A stretch of DNA of 64,000 nucleotides, from contig NC_135725.1 in assembly GCF_964656455.1 (NCBI RefSeq), positions 50,289,688-50,353,687 on the forward strand. The letters are read 5' to 3'. Origin of the DNA: Halichoerus grypus (lineage: Eukaryota > Chordata > Mammalia > Carnivora > Phocidae). The position numbers and the translations under genes are program-made. Below are positions 12,130-23,086 of this stretch, one piece after another. Positions within the stretch are counted from its first letter, which is position 1. Each line of letters opens with the position of its first letter. The notes below the pieces were generated by a model that saw only the letters and a program-made list of their open reading frames with translations, was not told the DNA's origin and searched no databases.

Positions 12130-12560
12130 GTACAAGATTCTTTCCAAAGCTTTTTATCCTAACCAGTGTAAGAGTCACAGTCTTTTAATGGCCTGTAACA
12201 TCTTATATTCTCTACCAGTCTTTCCAGTACTCATTGTGCTATTGGCACACTGGCCTGTTTACTCATCATCCGACCTTCCAAGGAAAGTAAGCTCCCACGT
12301 CAGGATTTTAAATGTTTCATTCCCCAGGTTCTGCATGATTCACTTTTATACTTCCTTAAGCTTTCTGCTTAAATGTCACTTTATCCTATCACTTTGCTGG
12401 CCCCCTTATATAGAAGGGAAAATCCTCCATCTTGGTTCTTCCCATCCCTTTAATCCATTTTTATTAGCCTATCTCAGAATAAATCCATGAGAGCAGGAGA
12501 TTTTGTTTCCTCTACCTCCTTCAACAGTTCCTGGTACAGAGTAGGAATATAACAGAATAA
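12130..12560 (+). mobile_element. LINE-2 3' end, plus strand
   Basis: The L2 3'UTR phrases come in order: CTTTCTGCTTAAATGTCACT near 12360, then GAGAGCAGGAGATTTTGTTT near 12489, then TCCTGGTACAGAGTAGGAAT. The 127-codon frame at 12107-12490 is the decayed L2 region read by chance. It has hydrophobic stretches but no domain, so I do not call it a gene. Confidence 0.8.
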
Positions 12561-12564
12561 GGCT

Positions 12565-12960
12565 GGGCTGACAATTACAAAATCCATAGTAACAATAGCT
12601 TAAACAAAAAAGTTTGTTTTGCTCTCACATAAAAGTCCCTCACTTTATAGGTGTATCGGAGCTGGTGTGATGCTCCCACTGTCAGGGTTGGAGGTTTCTT
12701 AATTTCAAAGCCATAAGCTTCCAGGTGGATCCTTTAGCTTCAGTTCCAGTTCTCCAGCCACCATGCTTGTATTCTAACCACAGAAAGTAGTAAACAGAAA
12801 TTTTCCCTCCCCTCTGCTTAAGAACATTTTGTAAAATTTGTACACACCACTCCCAGTGTGTATCATTGGCCATTAATTAGCAGTATAACCAAACTTAACA
12901 GCAAGAGAGGTTGTAAAATAGAGTATTCTGAGCAGCCAGATGTGCAACTGAAATTTCATA
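12565..12960. other. Probable ancient interspersed repeat, family unresolved
   Basis: The text AATAGCTTAAACAAAAAAGT, then GCTCTCACATAAAAGTCC, then TGTACACACCACTCCC resembles a widespread old mammalian repeat I cannot name. The minus-strand frames here (12682-12873 and 12873-13187) are not gene-like. Confidence 0.4.
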
Positions 12961-15210
12961 GTTCTGGTATAGAAAATGGGGAGAATAGATATTGATGGAC
13001 AACGAGCAGACTCTGGACCATTTCTAAATAAATATTTGTGGGAAAACTGTGTTAAAGAAAGACTCATTTTTAAATTCAATTTTGATTCTATGAATTGCAA
13101 AACCAGCTCATTCAAAAACAAAATATTTTCAATTCTATGGAAATGTGATGGTGGTGACCCAGACATAGTTGTTTTCATTCTTAACAAACTATTGCAAGGA
13201 TGAATGCTAAATATTCATTGAAATACTTCACTTTGACTAGGAGTAAACACTGTACATAGAATCTAAACGTGTGGATTGAACTATTTGTTTTTCCATAGAC
13301 CCAAAGAATAATGTTCACTAACTCACTTAACCTCATTCTTCTTTTTGATCCAACCAATAACGAGTAGGGGTTGATTAGCTCAATCAGGTAACCTAGAGTT
13401 CAATAAATCCTCTTCTATTCTGTCCCATTTCATTTTATGTCTTGAAGTTTTTAGTGGTAAGGTCTGCTTTTAAGCAACAATAACAAAAAACTTCTTAAAA
13501 ATAATCTCACTTAAAAAAAAAAAAGGCTTCAATGAATTTCCCCTGTCAATTGCATTTTCTGCCTCTGAGCCTTCTCTGAGCTATTTCCCTGATCTGTGAG
13601 GCAAGGGATTCTGGCTGCCAGCTTCCTGAGCAGATCTAGGGGAAAATTAACACATCCACAACTGAGCTCAAGCATTGCTGACATCTGGTTTACTCATTTT
13701 CACAGCACACTTGCACTGCACCCTATTGCCTTCTTCTTATGCACTGTTTTATCATGTGGCTCATTTCAAGAAAATGCATTTAACTTTTAGGTACTACTCT
13801 GTGGTATGAAGTGTGGCAAATAGGAAATAAAACAACCTTGAAAGAGCATTTCCACATATATGCAGCTATAATAATCACTGAATATCAAACCTCAGAACTT
13901 ATGATATGCTCTATTTGGTAAAAGCTTATGAGACCAGGGACAATGTTGATATCCAAAGAAATCAATCTCACTTTTGAAGAGAATGAGAACAAATTATTAA
14001 CAACAAATCATCTCTTTACGTGGATTGGAGTTTATTGCTTTCCCAGAAGAGAATAAGCAATCACTTTTACACATTTATTTGTTTAATGGTGCTTTTTAAT
14101 AGTAGGGAAATAAAACCAAAGTTCAGGGCCTTGGGCTTAATTTTGAATTGTACCTTTGAAAAATACTCTTTGTGTTTTCTATGCTCTACTTATAATTCAG
14201 TTGCCTTATTTGTATGATTAATATAGAGAAACCTCTTTAATGTAGACCTCAATTTCATTTAGAATATGTGATAAAGCAAGTAGTATTACAATTGCTTTGA
14301 TTCTATGGATATGTTTTGCTAAGAAAATTTATATTACACAGATTTATATCATAACATGCACAATAGGAGACATAATGAACACATTTTCTCCATCACTAAT
14401 AGAAATTGATGAAGAAAATCTGCCAATATATAGTTTATTTTGAAATGTTCTATAAACTTAGTATTATTGAAACCATAGTTGAAAATGTCTCTCAGTCCAA
14501 ATTTGCATCAATTGTGATTTGTTCTTCTAATCAGTTACTAACAGTACTTTCTTGAATCTTCTATTTAAAAAATGGAACATTCTCTAGTCCTATATTATTG
14601 GTCTGTATTAGATTTCAACTCATATAATACGTTTATGCTCTTTTGGAAAAGAAGTATAAGACATAGAAGGAGAATGTAATTATTACAGCATCATATTTAT
14701 GAGGAAAATTATAATAAGAAATTAAGTATATTATAAAACCAAGAAATGATCATTTAAATATCTGTGAGGTATTCAAAAACATTTACCAACTGTCACTTGT
14801 AAAAGTGTAATAAATACGTTTTTGTAATCCTACTCATCAGGTATTGTGTAGGCATAGATATGTTGAGGGTGGGGTATTAAGCTCAACCAGATTCCGTATG
14901 TGGTCATTAGGAAAGTCTTTAAAATGTGACTTAAATTTTATTACAAATCACACATTTTAGTTGTAAATTTATATAGTTGTACAGTTAATAAAACTCTATT
15001 TACTAGAGTAATGCTAGAGTAAATCTTACTTTTTCATTAATAAAAGGTTAGAATATCTAAATTATATAAGTGAATAATAATTTTTCAAAAGAATTATTAC
15101 AAAAATGTTAAAAGCATTTTGAAGTTAAGTAACATTAATTATAAAGTCAAGTTATTTAATAAATCAAATTTCTTCTATATTATTTAACCAAGTTCCGCGT
15201 TATGTACATT
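12961..15210. other. Unresolved AT-rich intergenic DNA
   Basis: No gene is seen. Frames at 12976-13203, 13596-13790 and 14020-14217 are short and lack domains. No SINE or LINE is recognisable by eye; very AT-rich from about 14220 onward. Confidence 0.4.
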
Positions 15211-15214
15211 TGTA

Positions 15215-15660
15215 TCCATGAGAGAGATTGTTGTGTTGCCTTCCCAAGAGACTGCCAGAAAAACCTTTTGATCCAAAAGTTAAATTTATTAGACCTAGAG
15301 CCTTCGGGAGAATCCAGCTTGAAACAGTCTTAACAGTGCCTTAAAGGGAGGCATCAGAGGAGAAAATGGTTTTAGGTCTTGGACTGGATTATTTTAAAGT
15401 GTGTGTTGCAAAGAAGGGTACTGGTGAGGGTTGGTCCGAATTTTTGATATAATAGCTCAGGATTGGTTGGCACAGCATGTCAGGGATCTTGTAGCATGTG
15501 ATGAGCAGCCGTTTAGTTTTTATGAGTACACTGTTAAGTGGTTTCTAGTCCTGTCTTCTAGGAGCAAATACTTCCTGGAGAAAGTAGTTCAGTTATTTCA
15601 GCTTGAACTCAGTATCATCTAACATAGGGATCAATGTCTGTACTGTTGTTATTTAACACA
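15215..15660 (-). mobile_element. Possible solo LTR (ERVL-like), minus strand
   Basis: The block has moderate GC in AT-rich surroundings and LTR-like text. On the plus strand TTAAATTTATTAGACC resembles a reversed LTR end, and phrases such as GATTGGTTGGCACAGCATGTC and TTTCAGCTTGAACTC recall ERVL LTRs. It is non-coding. The 63-codon frame at 15431-15622 is incidental. Family and ends are uncertain. Confidence 0.35.
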
Positions 15661-16334
15661 AGGACAGGTAATTTTTTCCATTTAAAGGGTTTTCTATTTG
15701 TATGAACACAAACAAAAATTATTAACAAATGATAGATATTGTTCTCACATTGATATGTTCTTAATTTTAACTTTTATGTCTAAAATATCCTACTGATGCT
15801 GACTTTTCCATTGCAGTGTATCTCTACTTCCCCTTTAATTGAAAACACAGGGACTTACTAATCTCTAACAGTGCTATTATCAAAATATATCAAAACTAGA
15901 AAATAAATGAAAATCTAAATTTTTAATGACGATGGAAATTAAAAAATTAAAAATAGTGAGTTTTATGTAGATTATGTGATTTGACATTTAATCATATTCT
16001 ATTGTCCTATTGTTACTTCCATTTAACATGTACTGATACCAAAGCGGACAAAAATTACGTGATTTGAGAGGTCACTCACATGTGGATAGAATTTGACTTG
16101 AATGTATGAGCTTAACACTATGGTTAAAGGAAAATCTCTAGTTAAAATAATTTAAAGCAATATTAAGTAAATGCGGGGGTGGGGGGAGATATTACAGGCT
16201 TTAAGTGCACAACTGCATGTTTCTACCCCTGAAAAAAAAATCCAAGGCTTTTCCTCTTAAGAAATAGAACTACTTATTTAAGCTACCTACAGCATTTGGT
16301 GATGTAGAAGAATAAGAACTTGTTTGGGATGTGA
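15661..16334. other. AT-rich DNA flanking the full-length L1
   Basis: Nothing recognised. A G-rich run at about 16174-16186 and an A run at about 16232-16240 are the only features. Confidence 0.4.
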
Positions 16335-16350
16335 TCTTCTTCCCCAATTT

Positions 16351-16813
16351 TTTTTTTTAATTTTTTATTGTTATGTTAATCCCCATACATTACATCATTA
16401 GTTTTAGATGTAGTGTTCCATGATTCATTGTTTGTGCATAACACCCAGTGCTCCATGCAGAACGTGCCCTCCTCAATACCCATCACCAGGCTAACCCATC
16501 CTCCCACCCCCCTCCCCTCTAGAACCCTCAGTTTGTTTTTCAGAGTCCATCGTCTCTCATGGTTCGTCTACCCCTCTGATTTCCCCCCCTTCATTCTTCC
16601 CCTCCTGCTATCTTCTTCTTTTTTTTTTTTCCTTAACATATATTGCATTTTTTGTTTCAGCGGTACAGATCTGAGATTCAACAGTCTTGCACAATTCACA
16701 GCGCTTACCATAGCACATACCCTCCCCAGTGTCTATCACCCAGTCACCCCATCCCTCCCACCCCATCCCCCACTCCAGCAACCTTCAGTTTGTTTCCTGA
16801 GATTAAGAATTCC
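16351..16813 (-). other. L1 3'UTR and poly(A) end
   Basis: The 3'UTR carries the carnivore L1 text (plus strand CACCCAGTGCTCCATGCAGA). An AATAAA signal lies on the minus strand at 16364-16369, just before the A-rich end (T-rich on the plus strand, about 16348-16366). An internal A-tract on the minus strand lies at about 16617-16631. The plus-strand frame at 16413-16835 is antisense to this 3'UTR and is not a gene. Confidence 0.92.
16364..16369 (-). terminator. L1 polyadenylation signal AATAAA
   Basis: The hexamer AATAAA on the minus strand is immediately upstream of the A-tail of the full-length L1. It is the expected site of 3'-end formation for the L1 transcript. Confidence 0.8.
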
Positions 16814-19800
16814 TCATATCAGTGAGGTCATATGATACATGTCTTTCTCTGTTTGACTTATTTCGCTCAGCATAATACCCTCCAGTTCCATCCACGTCGT
16901 TGCAAATGGCAAGATCTCATTCCTTTTGATGGCTGCATAATATTCCATTGTATATATATACCACCTCTTCTTTATCCATTCATCTCTTGATGGACATCTT
17001 GGCTCTTTCCATAGTTTGGCTATTGTGGACATTGCTGCTATAAACACCGGGGTGCACGTACCCTTTCGGATCCCTACTTTTGTATCTTTGGGGTAAATAT
17101 CCAGTAGTGCAATTGCTGGATCATATGGTAGCTCTATTTTCAACTTTTTGAGGAACCGCCATACTGTTTTCCAGAGTGGCTGCACCAGCTTGCATTCCCA
17201 CCAGCAGTGTAGGAGGGTTCCCCTTTCTCCGCATCCCCGCCAACATCTGTCATTTCCTGACTTGTTAATTTTAGCCATTCTGACTGGTGTGAGGTGGTAT
17301 CTCATTGAGGTTTTGATTTGGATTTCCCTGATGCCGAGCGATGTTGAGCACTTTTTCATGTGTCTGTTGGCCATTTGGATGTCTTCTTTGGAAAAATGTC
17401 TTTTCATGTCTACTGCCCATTTCTTGATTGGATTCTTTGTTCTTTGGGTATTGAGTTTGATGAGTTCTTTATAGATTTTGGATACTAGCCCTTTATCTGA
17501 TATGTCATTTGCAAATATCTTCTCCCATCTTGTCGGTTGTCTTTTGGTTTTATTGACTGTTTCCTTTGCTTTGCAAAAGCTTTTTATCTTGATGAAGTCC
17601 CAATAGTTCATTTTTGCCCTTGTTTCCCTTGCCTTTGGCGATGTTTCTAGGAAGAAGTTGCTGCGGCTGAGGTGGAAGAGGTTGCTGCCTGTGTTCTCCT
17701 TTAGGATTTTGATGGACTCCTGTCTCACATTGAGGTCTTTCAACCATTATGAGGCTATTTTTGTGTGTGGTGTAAGGAAATGATCCAGTTTCATTCTTCT
17801 GCATGTGGCTGTCCAGTTTTCCCAACACCATTTGTTGAAGAGACTGTCTTTTTTCCATTGGACATTCTTTCCTGCTTTGTCAAAGATTAGTTGACCATAG
17901 AGTTGAGGGTCCATTTCTGGGCTCTCTATTCTGTTCCATTGATCTATGTGTCTGTTTTTGTGCCAGTACCATACTGTCTTGATGATGACAGCTTTGTAAT
18001 AGAGCTGGAAGTCCGGAATTGTGATGCTGCCAGCTTTGCTTTTCTTTTTCAACATTCCTCTGGCTATTCAGGGTCCTTTCTGGTTCCATACAAATTTTAG
18101 GATTCTTTGTTCCATTTCTTTGAAAAAAGTGGATGGTATTTTGATGGGGATTGCATTGAATGTGTAGATTGCTCTAGGTAGCATTGACATCTTCACAATA
18201 TTTGTTCTTCCAATCCATGAGCATGGAACGTTTTTCCATTTCTTTGTGTCTTCCTCAATTTCTTTCATGAGTATTTTATAGTTTTCTGAGCACAAATCCT
18301 TTGCCTCCTTGGTTAGATTTATGCCTAGGTATCTTATGGTTTTGGGTGCAATTGTAAATGGGATTGACTCCTTAATTTCTCTTTCTTCTGACTTGTTGGT
18401 GTATAGGAATGCCACTGACTTCTGTGCATTGATTTTATATCCTGCCACTTGACTGAATTCCTGTATGAGTTCTAGCAGTTTTGGGGTGGAGTCTTTGGGG
18501 TTTTCCACATAAAGTATCATATCATCTGCAAAGAGTGAGAGTTTGACTTCTTCTTTGCCGATTCGGATGCCTTTGATTTCTTTTTGTTGTCTGATTGCTG
18601 TGGCTAGGACTTCCAATACTATGTTGAATAGCAGTGGTGATAGTGGACATCCCTGCTGCATTCCTGACCTGAGGGGGAAAGCTCTCAGTTTTTCCCCATT
18701 GAGAATGATATTCGCTGTAGGTTTTTCATAGATGGCTTTTATGATATTGAGGTATGTACCCTCTATGCCTATACTCTGAAGAGTTTTGATCAAGAAAGGA
18801 TGCTGTACTTTGTCAAATGCTTTTTCTGCATCTATTGAGAGGATCATATGATTCTTGTTCTTTCTTTTGTTAATGTATTGTATCACGTTGATTGATTTGC
18901 GGATGTTGAACCAACCTTGCAGCCCAGGGATAAATCCCACTTGGTCGTGGTGAATAATCCTTTTAATGTACTGTTGGATCCTATTGGCTAATATTTTCGT
19001 GAGAATTTTTGCATCCATGTTCATCAGGGATATTGGTCTGTAGTTCTCCTTTTTGATGGGGTCTTTGTCTGGTTTTGGGATCAAGGTAATGGTGGCCTCA
19101 TAAAATGAGTTTGGAAGTTTTCCTTCCATTTCTATTTTTTGGAACAGTTTCAGAAGGATAGGTATTAATTCTTCTTGAAATGTTTGGTAGAATTCCCCTG
19201 GGAAGCCATCTGGCCCTGGGCTTTTGTTTGTTGGGAGTTTTTTGATGACTGCTTCAATTTCCTTAGTGGTTATAGGTCTGTTCAGGTTTTCTATTTCTTT
19301 CTGGTTCAGTTTTGGTCATTGATACATCTCTAGGAATGCATCCAGTTCTTCCAGGTTATCTAATTTGCTGGCATAGAGTTGCTCATAATATGTTCTTATA
19401 ATTGTTTGTATTTCTTTGGTGTTGGTTGTGATCTCTCCTCTTTCATTCATGATTTTGTTGATTTGGGTCATTTCTCTTTTCTTTTTGATAAGTCTGGCCA
19501 GGGGTTTATCAATCTTGTTAATTCTTTCAAAGAACCAGCTCCTAGTTTCGTTGATCTGTTCTACCGTTCTTTTGGTTTCTATTTCATTGATTTCTGCTCT
19601 GATGTTTATTATTTCTCTTCTCCTGCTGGGTTTAGGCTTTATTTGCTGTTCTTTCTCCAGCTCCTTTAGGTGTAGGGTTAGATTGTGTACTTGAGACCTT
19701 TCCTGTTTCTTGAGAAAGGCTTGTATTGCTATATACTTTCCTCTTAGGACTGCCTTTGCTGCATCCCAAAGATTTTGAATAGTTGTGTTTTCATTATCAT

Positions 19801-20839
19801 TGGTTTCCATGAATTTTTTTTTTTTTAAAGATTTTATTTATTTATCTGAGAGACAGAGAATGAGAGACAGAGAGCACGAGAGGGAAGAGGATCAGAGGGA
19901 GAAGCAGACTCCCCGCCGAGTAGGGAGCCTGATGTGGGACTCGATCCTGGGACTCCAGGACCATGACCTGAGCTGAAGGCAGTCGCTTAACCAACTAAGC
20001 CACCCAGGCACCCCGGTTTCCATGAGTTTTTTAAATTCTTCTTTAATTTCCTGGTTGACCCATTCATTCTTTAGTAGGATGCGCTTTAGCCTCCATGTAT
20101 TTGAGTTCTTTCTGACTTTCCTCTTGTGACTGAGTTCTAGTTTCAAAGCATTGTGGTCTGAAAATAGGCAGGGAATGATCCCAATCTTTTGGTACTGGTT
20201 GAGACCTGATTTGTGACCTAGGATGTGATCGATTCTGGAGAATGTTCCATGGGCACTAGAGAAGAATGTGTATTCCGTTGCTTTGGGATGGAATATTCTG
20301 AATATATCTGTGAAGTCCATTTGGTCCAGTGTGTCATTTAAGGTCTTTATTTCCTTGTTGATCTTTTGCTTAGACGAACTGTCCATTTCAGTGAGGGGGC
20401 TGTTAAAGTCCCCCACTATTATTGTATTGTTGTCAATGTGTTTCTTTGCTTTTGTTATTAATTGCCTTATATAAATGGCTGCTCCCATGTTAGGGGCATA
20501 GATATTTACAATTGTTAGATCTTCTTATTGGATAGACCCTTTAAGTAGGATATAGTGTCCTTCCTCATCTCTTATTACAGTCTTTGGTTTAAAATCTAAT
20601 TTGTCTGATATAAGGATTGCCACCCCAGCTTTCTTTTGGTGTCCATTAGCATGGTAAATGGTTTTCCACCCCCTCACTTTCAATCTGGGGGTGTTTTTGG
20701 GTCTAAAATGAGTCTCTTGCAGACGGCATATCTATGGGTTTTGTTTTTTAATCCAATCTGATAGCCTGTGTCTTTTGATTGGGGCATTTAGCCCATTTAC
20801 ATTCAGGGTAACTATTGAAAGATAGGAATTTAGTGCCAT
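16814..20839 (-). pseudogene. L1 ORF2 (endonuclease / reverse transcriptase), disrupted
   Basis: ORF2p nicks target DNA and reverse-transcribes L1 RNA there. From ATG 20839 one frame runs to the TGA at 16814-16816, about 1,270 codons after removing the SINE, the usual L1 ORF2 length. The N-terminal endonuclease retains TLNVNGLN, QETH, VGDFNSP and SDH (20153-20161). The reverse transcriptase has [18 protein letters not shown] and the catalytic FADD (18521-18532). The C-terminal cysteine motif C-x3-C-x7-H-x4-C is at 17192-17245. Five nonsense codons break it: 20732-20734 (codon 36), 20525-20527 (codon 105), 19316-19318, 18068-18070 and 17747-17749. The last four surviving segments share one frame. 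The nested SINE adds 213 bp including the TSD, a multiple of three, but brings its own stops. The open pieces at 16817-17743 and 18071-19129 are parts of this one gene. Confidence 0.95.
19813..20014 (-). mobile_element. Can-SINE nested in L1 ORF2, minus strand
   Basis: An 11-bp TSD, GGTTTCCATGA, at 19802-19812 and 20015-20025 brackets the SINE, which lies in the same orientation as the L1. The T run at its left is its A-tail; the reversed head CACCCAGGCACCCC is at its right. It must be younger than the L1 it interrupts. Confidence 0.97.
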
Positions 20840-20919
20840 TGTATTGCCTATAAGGTGACTGTTACTGTATATTGTCTGTGTTCCTTTCTGGTCTATGTTG
20901 CTTTTAGGCTCTCTCTTGC

Positions 20920-21813
20920 TTAGAGGACCCCTTTCAATATTTCTTGTAGGGCTGGTTTCGTGTTTGCCAATTCCTTTAGTTTTTGTTTGTCCTGGAAGCT
21001 TTTCATCTCTCCTTCTATTTTCAATGACAGCCTAGGTGGATATAGTATTCTTGGCTGCATATTTTTCTCATTTAGTGCTCTGAATATATCCTGCCAGTCC
21101 TTTCTGGCCTGCCAGGTCTCTGTGGATAGGTCTGTTGCCAATCTAATGTTTCTACCATTGTAGGTTACAGATCTCTTCTCCCAAGCCGCTTTCAGGATTT
21201 TCTCTTTGTCTCTGAGACTCATAAGTTTTACTATTAGATGTCGGGGTGTTGACCTATTTTTATTGATTTTGAGAGGGGTTCTCTGTGCTTCCTGGATTTT
21301 GATGCCTGTTTCCTTCCCCAAATTAGGGAAGTTCTCTGCTATAATTTGCTCCAGTATGCCTTCTGCCCCTCTCTCTTTCTTCTTCTTCTGGTATCCCAAT
21401 TATTCTAATGTTGTTTTGTCTTATGGTATCGCTTATCTCTTGAATTCTGCCCTCGTGATGCAGTAGTTGTTTATCTCTCTTTTTCTCAGCTTCTTTATTT
21501 TCCATCATTTGGTCTTCTATCTCACTGATTCTTTCTTCTGCCTCATTTATCCTAGCAGTTAGCGCCCCCATATTTGATTGCACCTCATTAATAGCCGTTT
21601 TGATTTCTACTTGGTTAGATTTTAGTTCTTTTACTTCTCTAGAAAGGGTTTTCTAATAACTTCCATGCTTTTTTCAAGCCCAGCTAGTATCTTTCAAGTG
21701 ATGGTTCTGAACTCTAGATCCGACAGCGTACTAATGTCCGTATTGAGTAGGTCCCTGGCAGTCGGTACTACCTCTTGTTCTTTTTGTTGAGGTGATTTTT
21801 CCCGTCTTGTCAT
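20920..21813 (-). pseudogene. L1 ORF1 (RNA-binding chaperone), disrupted
   Basis: ORF1p is the trimeric nucleic-acid chaperone that packages L1 RNA. The start ATG is at 21811-21813 and the end at 20920, about 298 codons, a normal size for a non-primate L1. An in-frame TGA at 21694-21696 is codon 40. The coiled-coil part (about 21325-21640, with heptad-like text such as ARINEAEERISEIEDQMMEN) is in a shifted frame. The frame returns near the GAA repeat at about 21370-21390. The C-terminal part (RRM and C-terminal domain, with RHLIVKLMSLRDKEKILKA) is back in the frame of the start codon. So there is one nonsense codon plus two compensating small indels. Confidence 0.93.
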
Positions 21814-22012
21814 TTTGTCCAGAGGAGAATAGATTAATGAGAGAACAAAATGCTAACAGGGTAACAACGTTCCCAGAAAATATACTCTAAACAAATCAGA
21901 AAAGATCTGAAGCAGTGGGAAAAGAAAGGGAAAGAGAGAAAAAAGAAAAAGAAAAAAAAAAGAAAAAGATAAAGGTAAAAACAAACAAAAACAGAAGAAA
22001 ACAAAAAAAACC

Positions 22013-22528
22013 AGAATGTGATCAAATATGATCAGGCTGGTATATAGATCAGTGCCACACACTAGATTTTGGGTGTATTTTGGTCTGTTAGAAGAAAGTG
22101 CCTCCCAAAATTTTAAAGAAAGAAAAACTTATATATGTACAAAAATAAGGGTTGATATGATGAAGGGAACGAATATGACTGTAAAGATGGAAATTATAAA
22201 AAATTTTATAAAAGGAATTGATAAGAAGTTTGAAAAAAGAAAGAAGAGGAATAAAAAAAAAAAAAAGGAGAGAATGTGATCAGGCAGGGGAGTAGAAAAA
22301 AACCATACACTAGAGATTTAGGGTATATTTTGATCTGTTAGAAGAAACTATCTCAAAATTTTAAAGAGTGAGCAACATATATATATGCCAAAAATATGGG
22401 TAACTACTATGAAGGGATAGAATATGACTCTAAAAATGAAAAATAAAAATGAAAAATAAAAATTTTTTTTTTAAAAAAAGGGATTGATAAGATGTTGGTT
22501 GAAAAAGGGAAAAAGAAAAATTCAAAAA
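22013..22528. repeat. Two tandem 258-bp units inside the L1 5'UTR
   Basis: AGAATGTGATCA begins at 22013 and again at 22271. Each unit then contains CACTAGA...TTTTG, TCTGTTAGAAGAAA, CAAAATTTTAAAGA, GAATATGACT and GGATTGATAAGA-type blocks in the same order. The copies are diverged by many substitutions and A-run length changes, so the duplication predates this insertion or is a family feature. Confidence 0.85.
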
Positions 22529-22841
22529 AAAAAAAAAAAACAGTTAAAAAAAATTAACTTTGAAAGACTAAAGAATCATGGCAAAAAGCCATGAATTCTA
22601 TGTGCATTATTCCCCTAGCGCTGGAGTTCTGCCATTCTCATTGATCGGTAAACCTGGTCTTGGCTGGCTGTTCTCGCTGATCTTCTGGGGGAAGGGCCTG
22701 TTGCCATGGTTCCCAAATGTCTTTGCCGGAGGCGGAATTGCCCCGCCCTTGCCCCGTCCAGGCTAAGTAATCTGCTCGGGTTTGCTCTCGGGAGCTTTTG
22801 TTCCCTGCAAGCTTTCCGTACAGCTTTGGAGGCGGAGAGTG

Positions 22842-22853
22842 AAAATGGCGGCC
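22842..22853 (+). promoter_or_regulatory. YY1-like site, antisense to the L1
   Basis: AAAATGGCGGCC matches the YY1 consensus core (AANATGGCGGC) on the plus strand, opposite to the L1. It also contains the start codon of the 79-codon antisense frame. YY1 sites often position transcription starts in TATA-less promoters, so this could mark an antisense promoter. This is inference from the motif alone. Confidence 0.4.
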
Positions 22854-23077
22854 TCCCAATCTCCGCCTCAGAGGAGCCGAGAACTCGGGCCCCGCTCCTC
22901 AGTGCACCCCCAGAGAAAAGCAGTCAGTCACTCCCCTCTCCCTGGTCTCCGGCCGCCCTCTGTGCTCACCCAGCCTGTGACCGAGCGTTTCTATCTCTGG
23001 CACCCGACCCCCATGTGGAGTCTCCAAACCCAGCAGATCCCCGCGGTGCGCTCCCGCACCTCTCCTCCCGGGGGAGG

Positions 23078-23086
23078 AAGGTGAGT
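23078..23086 (+). other. Consensus 5' splice-donor sequence AAGGTGAGT
   Basis: AAG|GTGAGT, with the intron GT at 23081-23082, is a perfect match to the U1-complementary donor consensus, antisense to the L1 and pointing towards its 5' flank. The TGA stop of the 79-codon frame lies inside it, so splicing would remove that stop. Confidence 0.4.

Noticed and set aside
12107..12490. 127-codon plus-strand frame with hydrophobic segments, possible membrane protein
   Set aside because: It coincides with a LINE-2 3'UTR relic and has no signal or domain pattern beyond T/C-rich composition.
16413..16835. 140-codon plus-strand frame rich in Pro/Ser/Leu
   Set aside because: It is antisense to the L1 3'UTR, whose pyrimidine-rich plus strand lacks stops.
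19379..19694. Overlapping 92-96 codon plus-strand frames with apparent transmembrane character
   Set aside because: They are the antisense of L1 ORF2; purine-rich coding sequence gives Phe/Leu-rich shadows on the opposite strand.
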